Origin: UBA6170 sp034429975
Lineage (GTDB): Bacteria > Chloroflexota > Anaerolineae > Anaerolineales > Anaerolineaceae
Direction: 5' to 3'
DNA: 64,000 bases
Assembly (NCBI GenBank): GCA_034429975.1
Contig: DAOUFM010000179.1
Location: 10,958-74,957, forward strand
Shown here: one piece after another, positions 16,593-25,495 of the stretch
How positions within the stretch are numbered: position 1 is the stretch's first letter
Layout: each line of letters opens with the position of its first letter
Made by a program: the position numbers and the translations under genes
The notes under the pieces: model-generated
Database searches by the model: none
The model's input: the letters and a program-made list of their open reading frames with translations, nothing else
What the model was told of the DNA's origin: nothing

Positions 16593-18670
16593 ATCGCCAC
16601 CGTCAACACCTGCCCCACCTCCAGTGTTTCCCCGCGGGGGATCTGGGAGCGGTGCAAAAGGCCATCCTGCTTGACGCCGATATCGATGAAAGCGCCAAAG
16701 TCGACCACATTGCGGACCGTGCCTTTCAATTGCATGCCAACCTGAAGATCTTCCATGGAAAGCACATCGCTGCGCAAGACCGGCAGGGGTAAATCTTCCC
16801 GCGGGTCACGTCCCGGGCGAATCAGTTGGTCGAGGATATCCATCAGGGTCGGTTCGCCGGTTTTTAGCTCCTGCGAGAGTTCCGATATTGGCTGCTGGCG
16901 TTGTAACAACTCCAGTGCATGTTTGCGCTCTTCCAGCGGGGTTTTCAGGTCAATGCGCGCCTTCTGCAACACTGCTTGGGCAATCGCATAGCTTTCCGGG
17001 TGAATGGCAGAGGCATCCAGAGGTTCTTTGCCGCCACGGATGCGTAAAAATCCGGCTGACTGTTCAAAGGCTTTCGGCCCCATACCGGGTACCTTGCGAA
17101 TTTCAGCCCGACTGGTAAAGGACCCATTTTGATCACGATGGGCAACAATCTTCTCGGACAATTTCGGGCCAATCCCGGCGATGTAAGCGAGCAGAGCCGG
17201 GGAGGCAGTATTGACATCCACCCCTACCCGGTTAACTGCGTCTTCCACCACACCGCTCAGGCTATGCGATAACTCGCTCTGATCGACATCGTGCTGGTAC
17301 ATCCCCACACCGATCGACTTCGGATCAATTTTCACCAGTTCAGCCAAAGGATCCTGAACACGGCGGGCAATGGAAACAGCCCCACGCATCGAGACGTCCA
17401 GATCGGGTAGTTCAGCCCGCGCTAAAGTGCTGGCACTATAAACCGAAGCCCCTGCTTCATTGGTGATCAGATAGCGGGTATTGTGCAAATCACGCAGCAA
17501 TTCTGCCACCAGTTGTTCGCTCTCACGGGAGGCGGTGCCATTGCCAATCGAGATAAGCGTCACGTGGTGTTTTTCTACCAGGTGCTTCATCACTTTCAGA
17601 GACTCGGCTTTGTGATTTTGAGGTGGATGCGGGTAGATCGTAGCAGTGTCTAGAACCTTTCCAGTTGGGTCTACCACTGCCACCTTGCAACCGGTACGAT
17701 AGCCCGGGTCGAACCCCATCACCACATGGTTTGCCAGGGGTGGAATCCCCAACAGGCCTTTCAGGTTGGTCGAAAAAACCGTGATGGCATGCGCCTCGCC
17801 TGCTGCGGTTAATGCCCAGCGAACATCGCGCTCGATGGCTGGCAGCAGCAGCCGTTCGGCAGCATCCTGAATGGCCAGGCGTAACTGCTCATTTAAAGCT
17901 GATTTTGGATTGGGACGAAAATAAGTGAAGATCACATTTTCCCAATCGCGTTGTTCCAATATTATACCTACGCGCAAGATTTTTTCGTTCTCACCGCGGT
18001 TGATTGCCAGGGTTTGGTGCGGGCGTATACGATCAACCCGGTATTCAAAGTTATAGTACATTTCATAAACGCGTTTTTCATCCGGCGCGTCTTCGATCTT
18101 TTGACTGCGCAACTGTCCCCATTGCAACGCTTTTTCACGCACCTGGGAGCGTACTTCTGCCTGTTCACTGATCGCTTCCGCCACGATATCACGCGCCCCC
18201 TGCCAGGCATCCTCCAGCGTGGGCACAACATCGTTCAGGAAGGGTTTGGCTATCTCATCCAGGCTGGATTTAGTCAGCGGTTGTTTCAAAATCCATTCCG
18301 CCAGTCCCTCCAAACCTTTTTCGCGGGCAATCATGGCGCGGGTGCGGCGTTTGGGTTTGTATGGCAGGTAAATATCTTCCAGCTCCGTCAATGTTTCAGC
18401 CGCAATAATTTTTGCGGATAATTCAGCGGTTAATTTTCCCTGTTCTTCGATCGTTTTCAAGATTGTCGCCCGGCGTTCATCCATGGTACGCAGACGTTCC
18501 AACCCGCTTTCGATCTTCCGCAATTGCTCTTCGTCCAGACTGCCGGTTCTTTCCTTGCGATAACGGGCAATAAATGGGATCGTATTGCCTTCATCCAGCA
18601 TTTCAATCACTACCTGGGCTTGCTGAGGTTGAATGGCTAAAAGTTGGGATAGCGTTTGAGCATAAGTCAT
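16538..18670 (-). CDS. tex: Tex family RNA-binding transcription accessory protein
   Basis: This 710-residue protein has normal length for Tex. Visible blocks are the N-terminal TIPFIARYRKERTGSLDEEQLR, then EDIYLPYKPKRRTRA, the YqgF-like RNase H fold with GFDPGYRTGCKVAVVD, helix-hairpin-helix motifs (ASPALLAYIAGIGPKLSEKI and RKVPGMGPKAFEQSAGF), and a C-terminal S1 domain GTVRNVVDFGAFIDIGVKQDGLLHRS. Tex binds nucleic acid and affects transcription and stress survival. Its start overlaps feoC by 4 bp (ATGA), placing it as the last gene of the feo operon, an unusual partner. Confidence 0.93.
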   Translation of the reverse strand: MTYAQTLSQLLAIQPQQAQVVIEMLDEGNTIPFIARYRKERTGSLDEEQLRKIESGLERLRTMDERRATILKTIEEQGKLTAELSAKIIAAETLTELEDIYLPYKPKRRTRAMIAREKGLEGLAEWILKQPLTKSSLDEIAKPFLNDVVPTLEDAWQGARDIVAEAISEQAEVRSQVREKALQWGQLRSQKIEDAPDEKRVYEMYYNFEYRVDRIRPHQTLAINRGENEKILRVGIILEQRDWENVIFTYFRPNPKSALNEQLRLAIQDAAERLLLPAIERDVRWALTAAGEAHAITVFSTNLKGLLGIPPLANHVVMGFDPGYRTGCKVAVVDPTGKVLDTATIYPHPPQNHKAESLKVMKHLVEKHHVTLISIGNGTASRESEQLVAELLRDLHNTRYLITNEAGASVYSASTLARAELPDLDVSMRGAVSIARRVQDPLAELVKIDPKSIGVGMYQHDVDQSELSHSLSGVVEDAVNRVGVDVNTASPALLAYIAGIGPKLSEKIVAHRDQNGSFTSRAEIRKVPGMGPKAFEQSAGFLRIRGGKEPLDASAIHPESYAIAQAVLQKARIDLKTPLEERKHALELLQRQQPISELSQELKTGEPTLMDILDQLIRPGRDPREDLPLPVLRSDVLSMEDLQVGMQLKGTVRNVVDFGAFIDIGVKQDGLLHRSQIPRGETLEVGQVLTVAIQSVEIERGRISLGWASG

Positions 18671-18915
18671 TTTGGTTTCGACGGTGTCATCCAGATTCTT
18701 TGCTGGCTGGCATGGCAGGTTTTTGCCAGATAACAGGTATTACAGGCACCGGAATCACAGCTCTGTGAGAATTCCGACATTTTCAATAATCCCCGGCGCA
18801 CCAATTCTTCCATCATCATCTCCACCATCTGCGGCGAAGTGTTAAGTTGGCGGGCAAGAACGACCGGTGTGAGCGGTTTCCCTTCCTGAATCAATTTTAA
18901 AAGTCTTTCGAGCAT
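18667..18915 (-). CDS. feoC: FeoC-like winged-helix protein
   Basis: From ATG at 18915 the protein has 82 residues. An N-terminal helix-turn-helix (LLKLIQEGKPLTPVVLARQLNTSPQMVEMMMEELVRRGLLK, shown in blocks: TPVVLARQLN, SPQMVEMMMEEL) is followed by CDSGACNTCYLAKTC, a Cys cluster like the Fe-S motif of FeoC. FeoC is thought to protect or regulate FeoB. The start is chosen because AGGATTATAGCT precedes it and the stop of feoB is only 2 nt upstream. It overlaps tex by 4 bp. Confidence 0.8.
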   Translation of the reverse strand: MLERLLKLIQEGKPLTPVVLARQLNTSPQMVEMMMEELVRRGLLKMSEFSQSCDSGACNTCYLAKTCHASQQRIWMTPSKPK

Positions 18916-18917
18916 AG

Positions 18918-20957
18918 CTATAATCCTAACAATAAAGCGACCTGATAAACCGCGCTGGCAGCTGCTACCGAAACAACCAGCATGGTGCCGATATTCAGAA
19001 AAGTCCATTTCCAGGAGCCGGTTTCCTGTTTCATCACCGCTACGGTGGCGGCGCAGGGAATGAAAAGAATAGACACGACCATAAAAGCTAATCCAACCGC
19101 GGGCGTATAGGTTGCAGAAATTGTATTGAGCAGTCCTATCTCTGTGGAGCGCCCGAACAGAACTCCCAGCGTAGCAATGACGTTTTCCTTAGCCATAAAG
19201 CTGGAAAGTAAAGCTACGGTGAGTTTCCAATCCAATCCCATCCATTTTCCTATCGGCGCGAAGAAATTTCCGATCTGCGCCAGATAACTGTTTTCCAGAT
19301 TTCCACCAGGGAATTCGGATAATGCCCAGATGACAATCGACATCATCAAAATCAGTGTGCCGGCATGCTGCAGGAAAGAAAGCGATCGCTGCCAGATGAG
19401 CATAAAAGCCGATCGCCAATGCGGGATGTGGTAGAGCGGTAATTCCATAATAAAAGCTGAACGCTCGCCCTTAAAGAACAATTTATTGATAATGACACCC
19501 ACGATGATCAAAATCAACAGGGTAGACAGGATCAGCCCCCAGGAGATCAGAAAAGCTTTGGGACCAAAAAAGGCAGGTGCGAGAAAGGCAATCACCGCCA
19601 GGCGCGCGGAACAGGGTACAAACGGCGCCAGGAGGATCGTCAGCATTCTGGCAGGCCAGGATTCGATTACCCGGGTGCCCATCACGGCGGGAACGTTGCA
19701 ACCAAATCCCAAGAAAAGCGGTAGGAAGGATTTTCCGTGCAGCCCCATCCAATGCATAAAATTATCCATGACGTAGGCAGCCCGCGCCATATAGCCAATA
19801 TCTTCCAAAAACCCAAAAACAGCAAAGAAAATAATAATGATGGGCAGGAATGTAACCACCGCGCCGACACCACCAATCAGGCCATCTACCACCAGGCTAA
19901 TCACCCAGGCGGGTGCACCCAGCATCCAACCCTGGGCCAACGTCCCCAGAGGTGCTAAAATCCTGGTATCCATCCATTCCTGAATGGGTGTTCCAATTGT
20001 AAACGTGATCCAGAAGGTAACGCCCAAAATTAATGCCAACAATATCAACCCGCCGACCGGGTGCGTCGCGATGCGGTCGATGCGATCGGTCAGGCCTACC
20101 TGTCCTAATTTCGGACGATGAACGGAGGCGCGCACAATGCGCTCAATCCATTCATAGCGTCCGGAGGCAATCGCCAACCCGGCATCTTCGTGTTTTTTCA
20201 GGATATTATCAATGGTTTCCCAGCGCTCCAAAGGCAGAACTGTTTTGATGATCTCATAAATCTCTACGTCCCCTTCTAACAACTTCATGGAAGCCCAGTT
20301 TTTCGGATAATAATCCGGGACAAAGCCGTCAATAAGCTGATCGATTAATTCTTTAACATGCTGGTGATCAGCGCTGATTTGCGGCATTTTAGGGTCGAAT
20401 ATTAATTCCCCTTCAGTAAACTGATCGATGTAGTCTAATAATTCCCGTACCCCGTTGGCACGACTGGCAATCATGGGAATGACCGGCACGCCAATAGCAG
20501 CCTCCAGAATTTTGGGATCCACCTGTATGCCTTCCTGTTGAGCCACATCCATCATATTCAGGATAACCACCAGGGGCGTTTCCAGAACGATGAGTTCCGA
20601 AACCAGGTAGAGGCTGCGTTCCAGATTGGCTGCACTGACCACTGCCACTACTAGGTCCGGCTTTTCCTGCAGAATATAGTTGCGGGCGATAATTTCTTCG
20701 GGTGAGTTGGCGGACAAGCTATAGGTCCCGGGCAGATCAATCAGATGGATGTCATACTGACCATGCTGGTAGACCCCTTCTTTTTTCTCCACAGTTTTGC
20801 CCGGCCAGTTACCCACATGTTGATTCAAGCCGGTTAACAGGTTGAAGATGGTAGATTTGCCCATATTTGGCTGCCCAGCCAGGGCAATGGTAAGCGTCGA
20901 TAAGCGCACACCCGGAGAAGCCGTTTTTTGGCGATAATCTCGGAATAAATTCATCAA
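18918..20957 (-). CDS. feoB: Ferrous iron transporter FeoB
   Basis: This 679-residue transporter has an N-terminal G domain with G1 GQPNMGKST, G3 DLPGTYSL and G4 NMMD, a helical linker, and a large membrane domain with gating motifs GFGCNVPAVMGTR and the second Gate block PCSARLAVIAF. It imports Fe2+, driven or gated by GTP. The G1 loop has Gln and Met where GNPNCGK is usual, a tolerated variation. It overlaps feoA by 4 bp and is followed by feoC and tex, so the four genes are translationally coupled. Confidence 0.95.
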   Translation of the reverse strand: MMNLFRDYRQKTASPGVRLSTLTIALAGQPNMGKSTIFNLLTGLNQHVGNWPGKTVEKKEGVYQHGQYDIHLIDLPGTYSLSANSPEEIIARNYILQEKPDLVVAVVSAANLERSLYLVSELIVLETPLVVILNMMDVAQQEGIQVDPKILEAAIGVPVIPMIASRANGVRELLDYIDQFTEGELIFDPKMPQISADHQHVKELIDQLIDGFVPDYYPKNWASMKLLEGDVEIYEIIKTVLPLERWETIDNILKKHEDAGLAIASGRYEWIERIVRASVHRPKLGQVGLTDRIDRIATHPVGGLILLALILGVTFWITFTIGTPIQEWMDTRILAPLGTLAQGWMLGAPAWVISLVVDGLIGGVGAVVTFLPIIIIFFAVFGFLEDIGYMARAAYVMDNFMHWMGLHGKSFLPLFLGFGCNVPAVMGTRVIESWPARMLTILLAPFVPCSARLAVIAFLAPAFFGPKAFLISWGLILSTLLILIIVGVIINKLFFKGERSAFIMELPLYHIPHWRSAFMLIWQRSLSFLQHAGTLILMMSIVIWALSEFPGGNLENSYLAQIGNFFAPIGKWMGLDWKLTVALLSSFMAKENVIATLGVLFGRSTEIGLLNTISATYTPAVGLAFMVVSILFIPCAATVAVMKQETGSWKWTFLNIGTMLVVSVAAASAVYQVALLLGL

Positions 20958-21199
20958 ATTTCTCTTTTAACAAATATGGTTTTTGCTTCACCTCGTCCCA
21001 GTGCAATACGCGTCTCGCGTACTTTAACCACGATCGGACCATGACCATAATTGTGTGACATAAAAATTTCTGCACCGGGCGTAAAACCCAGCGTAGAGAG
21101 ACGGGCATTTAAGCGTTTGCCTGCATCTAATGTAATAATGGTTCCCCTTTCACCGGTTTGTAAATCAACCAGTGGTACTTGATGTTGGAGTGTTTGCAT
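20954..21199 (-). CDS. feoA: Ferrous iron transport protein A (FeoA)
   Basis: From ATG at 21199 the protein has 81 residues and the FeoA SH3-like fold: PLVDLQTGERGTIITLD, LNARLSTLGFTPGAEIFM and RIALGRGEAKTIFV. FeoA helps FeoB function. An earlier in-frame start at 21253 would add 18 residues, but AAAGG lies 5 nt before the chosen ATG. A small hairpin ACCAC/GTGGT at 21217-21231 sits just upstream of the ribosome site. Confidence 0.92.
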   Translation of the reverse strand: MQTLQHQVPLVDLQTGERGTIITLDAGKRLNARLSTLGFTPGAEIFMSHNYGHGPIVVKVRETRIALGRGEAKTIFVKREI

Positions 21200-21250
21200 G
21201 CATACCTTTAACAAAAACCACTTTACGTGGTAATAATAAGTAATTTCTAA

Positions 21251-21285
21251 CACAATAGAAGCATTGTGACTTAGAGTCTATTTTA
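21251..21285 (-). promoter_or_regulatory. Candidate feo promoter and operator
   Basis: On the minus strand a -10-like TAAAAT lies at 21285-21280. Immediately downstream is the perfect inverted repeat CACAAT-N6-ATTGTG (21251-21268). The position would let an iron-responsive repressor block initiation. It does not match the classical Fur or DtxR consensus, and no clear -35 is visible. Confidence 0.35.
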
Positions 21286-21411
21286 TCAAACTTTCGTTAC
21301 TTTATAAATGAAAACATTCATATGACGGGTAAATAATACCTTTTATCAAAAATTTTTATTATAAAAATCATATTAATAATTTTTTCGAAATGATCGGTAA
21401 TCCGGTACGAA

Positions 21412-21440
21412 AAGAGGTTGACCCATCTAGTCAACCTCTT
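21412..21440 (-). terminator. Terminator of the bacterioferritin gene
   Basis: An 11-bp perfect stem AAGAGGTTGAC and its complement with a 7-nt loop is followed on the minus strand by TTTT. It lies 21 nt after the stop at 21462. Confidence 0.75.
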
Positions 21441-21461
21441 GCTGTAAGCTTCTAATAAAAG

Positions 21462-21959
21462 TTAGTCAACCACAGTTCCGGATTCCAGATTTTTGCTGCG
21501 TTCGATCGATTGTAACGCCAAATACCGGTCTCCATATTTACGGATTTGATCTAACTGGGTATCAAACTGGTCAAAATGACCTTCTTCATCCAGTACCAGT
21601 TGTTCAAAGAGTTTCTTTGAAGCTGAATCGGCATGGGCAGCGCATTCGTTCGCCCATTGGTTATAATCATTGGCGCTGGTTTCTTCCATCCAAGCTGCTT
21701 TTTTGAGCATCTCATCCACTTCATGGATCTTTTCAACCGGGGCAGCCACTACCATCTCTACTTCTCCTTTTAAGAAGAGGATGCGTTCAGCCAACAGTTC
21801 CACATGCCCCATCTCCTGAATGGCGATGCGTTTGAACATGGACGACAATAAATCATAGCCCTGATCATCCAGATGAAAATGAAAATACATATATTGATGA
21901 ACAGCGGACAGTTCTTCAGAGACTGCTTTATTTAATAACTCAATACTTTTTTCGTGCAT
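21462..21959 (-). CDS. bfr: Bacterioferritin-like iron storage protein
   Basis: This 165-residue four-helix protein has a diiron ferroxidase site: EELSAVHQY (helix A Glu), QEMGHVELLAERILFLKG (helix B ExxH, with the Met next to Glu typical of heme-ligating bacterioferritin), EETSANDYN (helix C) and DEEGHFDQFD (helix D ExxH). The role is iron storage and detoxification. A strong GGAGGG precedes the ATG. It lies directly upstream of, and on the same strand as, the feo operon, separated by its own terminator, so iron uptake and storage are neighbours under separate control. Confidence 0.9.
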   Translation of the reverse strand: MHEKSIELLNKAVSEELSAVHQYMYFHFHLDDQGYDLLSSMFKRIAIQEMGHVELLAERILFLKGEVEMVVAAPVEKIHEVDEMLKKAAWMEETSANDYNQWANECAAHADSASKKLFEQLVLDEEGHFDQFDTQLDQIRKYGDRYLALQSIERSKNLESGTVVD

Positions 21960-22119
21960 AATTTAACCCTCCGGGGAATATTTCTATTAACTAATTATAG
22001 TATGAAAGTCTAAGATTTTTATTAGAAGACAGATATATCCATCCTGAATTGATAGGGATAAATGTCATTGATCCTGGATGAACCGATCAACCATCTGACC
22101 ATTCCCATTTTTTTTGAAT

Positions 22120-23076
22120 TTATTTCTTTTCCTCAAACCCGAGCAGTGCTTTGACAGTATAGGTTGGTTTTTGCTGAGCTTCGTGGTAAGTTCTAACCAG
22201 CAGCTCAGCGATTAAGCCCATCAGGATGGATTGGAAGCCGAGGATGAAGAACATGGCTGCCAGGATAAAGAGCGGCGAACCAAGCACCGGCACCAGGAAG
22301 AACACCCGGCGAATAAAGAGATACAGCAGCAGCAGCCCCGAAATACCCATGATCAGGATCCCACTGCCCCCAAACAGATAAATGGGTTTATTAGCATAGG
22401 AGTTCAGGAATTTAACCGTGAATAAATCTAATATGACCTTCACGGTTCGTTCGAGGCCGTATTTAGCTTTGCCAAACTTGCGCGGGTGATGCCGCACGGG
22501 AACTTCGATGATCCTGGCACCGACCGAATTGGCATATACCGGGATGAAGCGATGCATTTCCCCATACAGACGAAAACCGGTGATCACCTCGCGGCGGTAA
22601 GCTTTCAGGGTACAGCCGTAATCGTGCAGATGCACACCAGTCACCCAGGAGATCAGCTTGTTGGCAAAGAGAGAAGGCAGTGTACGGGTGATAAAAGTAT
22701 CCTGACGTTTAGCACGCCAACCGCTGACGACATCATAACCTTCGTTAATTTTTTCCAACAGCAGCGGGATATCCTGGGGATCATTCTGCAGGTCGGCATC
22801 CATCAGAACAATAATTTCCCCGCTGGCATGGTCAATCCCAGCAGCAATAGCGGCCGTTTGCCCGAAATTACGACGCAGTCCGATCACACGCACATGCTGA
22901 GAGTCTTCCTGCGCCAGGTCACTCAGGCGCTGATAGCTCTGATCCTTGCTGCCATCATCCACCAGGATCAACTCCCAGGGTTGGTCGACAGCCTGCATTG
23001 CAGCGATGACAGCATCATACAGCAAGGGGATGGTTTCTTCTTCGTTATAGACCGGGATTACGATTGATAAGTACAT
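22120..23076 (-). CDS. GT2 glycosyltransferase with C-terminal membrane helices
   Basis: This 318-residue protein has an N-terminal GT-A fold, SIVIPVYNEEETIPLLYDAV, VDDGSKDQS, LMDADLQNDP (the DxD metal site) and SGWRAKR. It is followed by amphipathic helix KVILDLFTVKFLNSYA and two membrane segments at about 235-255 and 265-290. This is the DPM1/ArnC-like layout of polyprenyl-phosphate sugar transferases. It would load a sugar onto a lipid carrier at the inner face of the membrane. It stands alone as a transcription unit. Confidence 0.9.
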   Translation of the reverse strand: MYLSIVIPVYNEEETIPLLYDAVIAAMQAVDQPWELILVDDGSKDQSYQRLSDLAQEDSQHVRVIGLRRNFGQTAAIAAGIDHASGEIIVLMDADLQNDPQDIPLLLEKINEGYDVVSGWRAKRQDTFITRTLPSLFANKLISWVTGVHLHDYGCTLKAYRREVITGFRLYGEMHRFIPVYANSVGARIIEVPVRHHPRKFGKAKYGLERTVKVILDLFTVKFLNSYANKPIYLFGGSGILIMGISGLLLLYLFIRRVFFLVPVLGSPLFILAAMFFILGFQSILMGLIAELLVRTYHEAQQKPTYTVKALLGFEEKK

Positions 23077-23197
23077 ACAATACCTTTTGGAAATCTATCT
23101 GTATTGATTATAAACAATAACTTGATATTCCACACTTCATTTGAAGTTTTTTACAATAAACAGCATGTCTGTCTTTCGAATGAAATGACAACACCTA

Positions 23198-23370
23198 CTA
23201 TTCCGGTATCTTTAACAGAATAAAGGTTAGGTTTTCATAAAGAATTTCGCCTGTGTCTTCATTAATTCTAAGTTCTTCATCATTTTTATTAAGTATAAAA
23301 TAATCAGCTTTTAAATTTCTAATGAATTTAATGAAACCGTTAGGGTCCTGCTTGAGCCAATCGGTAATTC
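23198..23370 (-). pseudogene. C-terminal remnant of an unidentified protein
   Basis: An open stretch ending at TAG (23198-23200) reads ITDWLKQDPNGFIKFIRNLK, then ADYFILNKNDEELRINEDTG and EILYENLTFILLKIPE. It has no start and is fused in another frame to the glycosyltransferase remnant upstream. The residue pattern looks like a real protein tail, possibly of a membrane glycosyltransferase, but I cannot name the family. Confidence 0.45.
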
Positions 23371-23628
23371 CCAAAAATTAGCATGGATTGTGGTAAATCC
23401 GTTTGTGGGGTCAAAAATTTGCCAGTAACCAGAAGCCGATTTAACCAGAAACGTTAGCGCCCAATTTCCTATCCTGCGGACAAATGGCATCTTTTTTAAT
23501 TCAATTTGATGTAAAAAGCGGTTCCCTTTCACAAAATCAGCCTTACTCTGGATGATAGGATTTATTAGATAGGAAATTAGCTCCGGATCCATCTGGTCGT
23601 CTCCGTCCATTTTCACGAGAATTTCTGC
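23371..23628 (-). pseudogene. Internal fragment of a GT2 glycosyltransferase
   Basis: The fragment reads AEILVKMDGDDQMDPELIS, QSKADFVKGNRFLH and GYWQIFDPTNGFTTI. This is the DxD metal site and acceptor loop of a GT2 transferase, lacking both the N-terminal nucleotide-binding part and the C-terminus. A stop codon lies immediately upstream of the conserved block and the homology ends abruptly near 23371, where the frame of the second remnant takes over. It is a relic of a deletion that joined two genes. Confidence 0.65.
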
Positions 23629-23655
23629 TTAAAGCAGTGATTAACTTTGTGATTA

Positions 23656-23743
23656 TTGTCACACAGGTTTTGTGACAAAAAATTCAATAAACCTTATATA
23701 CACAATTAGGATAATCACCAATCTCATTTAAAATTATCCTAAT
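23656..23743 (+). promoter_or_regulatory. Promoter with two inverted repeats before the LON-domain gene
   Basis: GTGACA (23672-23677) and TATATA (23695-23700) form a promoter with 17-bp spacing. The perfect repeat TTGTCACA-N7-TGTGACAA (23656-23678) overlaps the -35 box. A second repeat, ATTAGGATAAT (23705-23715) with its complement at 23733-23743, begins at the expected transcript start and includes the AT of the start codon, so it could be an operator or a hairpin closing translation. No Shine-Dalgarno is visible, fitting a very short leader. Confidence 0.5.
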
Positions 23744-24407
23744 GACAGCGAACACGATGCCAATCTTTCCTTTAAATACAGTTTTATTTCCAGGTATGCC
23801 TTTGAATTTGCATATCTTCGAAAGCCGCTACCGCCTGATGATCAATCAATTGATGAATCAGGACCCGACCTTTGGGGTTGTTTTAATTAAACGGGGGTTA
23901 GAAGCCTATGGTCCTTTAGCAGAGCCACATCCGGTAGGTACGCGGGTTCGCATTGTCAAAGTCGATCCCCTGCCCCAGGGCCATTTCAACATTACTGTTG
24001 TGGGGGAACAACGTTTCCGGGTCAAATCGCTCTGCCAGGAGCAGCCATATCTGACCGCTGAAACCGAAGATTATCCAATCGATTTCAAACGCCCGCTGGA
24101 TGTCTACCGCCGCATTCGTTTTTTGCGCAACCATGTGCAATATTACTTACGCACCGTCAATCGCCTGGACGATGTGGGACTTGATCTGGAACAATTGGAA
24201 ATGCCGGACGACCCGTTCACGTTGATCTTCCTGGCGGCTTCGTTGTTGCAAATCCCGGCGCATGAAAAACAGCCGGCTTTGTGCGCCCAATCGGCTTTTG
24301 AAATTATCACGATTGTGGAACGCCTTTATCGCCGTGAGAATGCCGTCCTCAGAAACCTGATCGATATTACCGCGGAGCAGGCTCAGAATTACGCCTTATT
24401 AAATTGA
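23742..24407 (+). CDS. LON substrate-binding domain protein
   Basis: This 221-residue protein has only the N-terminal PUA-like domain of Lon protease. It starts MPIFPLNTVLFPGMPLNLHIFESRYR, and GTRVRIVKVDPLPQGHFNITVVGEQRFRV is the second conserved block (shown in part). There is no AAA or protease domain. Stand-alone LON-domain proteins are widespread and their role is not established; they may bind unfolded or damaged proteins. The gene is monocistronic, convergent with the replication-like gene at 24445. Confidence 0.88.
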   Translation: MTANTMPIFPLNTVLFPGMPLNLHIFESRYRLMINQLMNQDPTFGVVLIKRGLEAYGPLAEPHPVGTRVRIVKVDPLPQGHFNITVVGEQRFRVKSLCQEQPYLTAETEDYPIDFKRPLDVYRRIRFLRNHVQYYLRTVNRLDDVGLDLEQLEMPDDPFTLIFLAASLLQIPAHEKQPALCAQSAFEIITIVERLYRRENAVLRNLIDITAEQAQNYALLN

Positions 24408-24444
24408 TGATCTTGCAAGGGGATGGGGTTAAAGAACGGCTATT

Positions 24445-25338
24445 CTAGAGATCGTAGTCTTCGTGTTCGTCTTCAAATTCGGGTAAATACCAGGTACCGG
24501 CGTCTATTTCATCCAGCGCTGCCTGGTCTTCCGGGGTGAGCGGATCATCCATGCGCACCTGCAGGCGAATGCCAGCCGTGCGGATGCCGTTGGGGGTCAT
24601 CACCCGGCGGACAGTGTAACGAATGAAATAACGTTTGATGAGTTCATTTTTCAGCACAGTCTTGAGAGTGCGCACACTAATGCAGGCCTGTTCTGCCAGC
24701 TCCCCCATTTCGGTTTCGAGGATGTCGCGTTTCTCACCGGTGTACGGGTTCCAATAACAGACCTTGCGAATGATCATGACCACAATCAAAGCCGAATGCC
24801 CCAGCAATGGCAACCACTTTTCCAGGAAATATTTAGTAACGTAAATACCCTTGTCGGGTTGAATCAGACGGGCACGCTTATCCCCATACGCCTGCTGCAG
24901 GACCAGTTTGCGTTTACTTTTGGATGTTGAAGTCTCATCCAGATCAACATCGCTGCTTTGCGAGGTTATGGCCGGCTTCTTTTGGGCTGGCTGTCTTTCT
25001 TCTCTTTCAGACAAAAGCTGGGGTGAATTGAATTCCTTCCGATTCTGACTACTTTCTGAAATGTCCAGGCTGGAAACAATCACCTCCACCTCGATATCAC
25101 GCTGGTAAAAGCCGGATAACAGGTTGGCGATCTGTGAGTTCAGGCGATTGAGGATGATCTGGCGGTTGTATTCATTCATCACCGCCAAGCGAAATTTGTT
25201 GGGGTTGCCGTTAAAGCCAAGCGGAACAATCGGGTCCACCCAGGTTTTGTAGTCTGAGCGTTTCATCCCTAATTGCAACTGGCCAATCACCTGCTGCCAG
25301 GCTTGCTGGTAATCCTTAACTCCCGTAAAGATTTCCAT
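24445..25338 (-). CDS. Putative replication initiator: DnaA domain I-like plus winged helix
   Basis: Residues 8-85 (AWQQVIGQLQLGMKRSDYKTW, VNEYNRQI-like helix, LLSGFYQRDIEVEVIV) resemble DnaA domain I, which recruits DnaB helicase in DnaA. Residues 95-140 are a low-complexity linker rich in Ser, Gln, Glu and Lys. The C-terminal half (YVTKYFLEKWLPLLGHSALI, YWNPYTGEKRD, MGELAEQACISVRTLKTVL) reads like a winged-helix DNA-binding domain of plasmid or phage initiators. The AAA and DnaA DNA-binding domains are absent. The tail is acidic. It lies downstream of an AT-hook gene and an AAA ATPase gene. Function is inferred from domains and from the adjoining par genes. Confidence 0.6.
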   Translation of the reverse strand: MEIFTGVKDYQQAWQQVIGQLQLGMKRSDYKTWVDPIVPLGFNGNPNKFRLAVMNEYNRQIILNRLNSQIANLLSGFYQRDIEVEVIVSSLDISESSQNRKEFNSPQLLSEREERQPAQKKPAITSQSSDVDLDETSTSKSKRKLVLQQAYGDKRARLIQPDKGIYVTKYFLEKWLPLLGHSALIVVMIIRKVCYWNPYTGEKRDILETEMGELAEQACISVRTLKTVLKNELIKRYFIRYTVRRVMTPNGIRTAGIRLQVRMDDPLTPEDQAALDEIDAGTWYLPEFEDEHEDYDL

Positions 25339-25495
25339 TTTCCTGCTCTAAATATTCACAATCATCGAAAATGATTTGCCTGAAACTCTCACCTTTTTCA
25401 ACAAATTCCTCCTTAATTCTTCACCTACACGAAGTTTTGATTGGTCATTTGTAATTATTTCTTCCATTAATTACCTGGGTTTATGGTAGAAAAAT

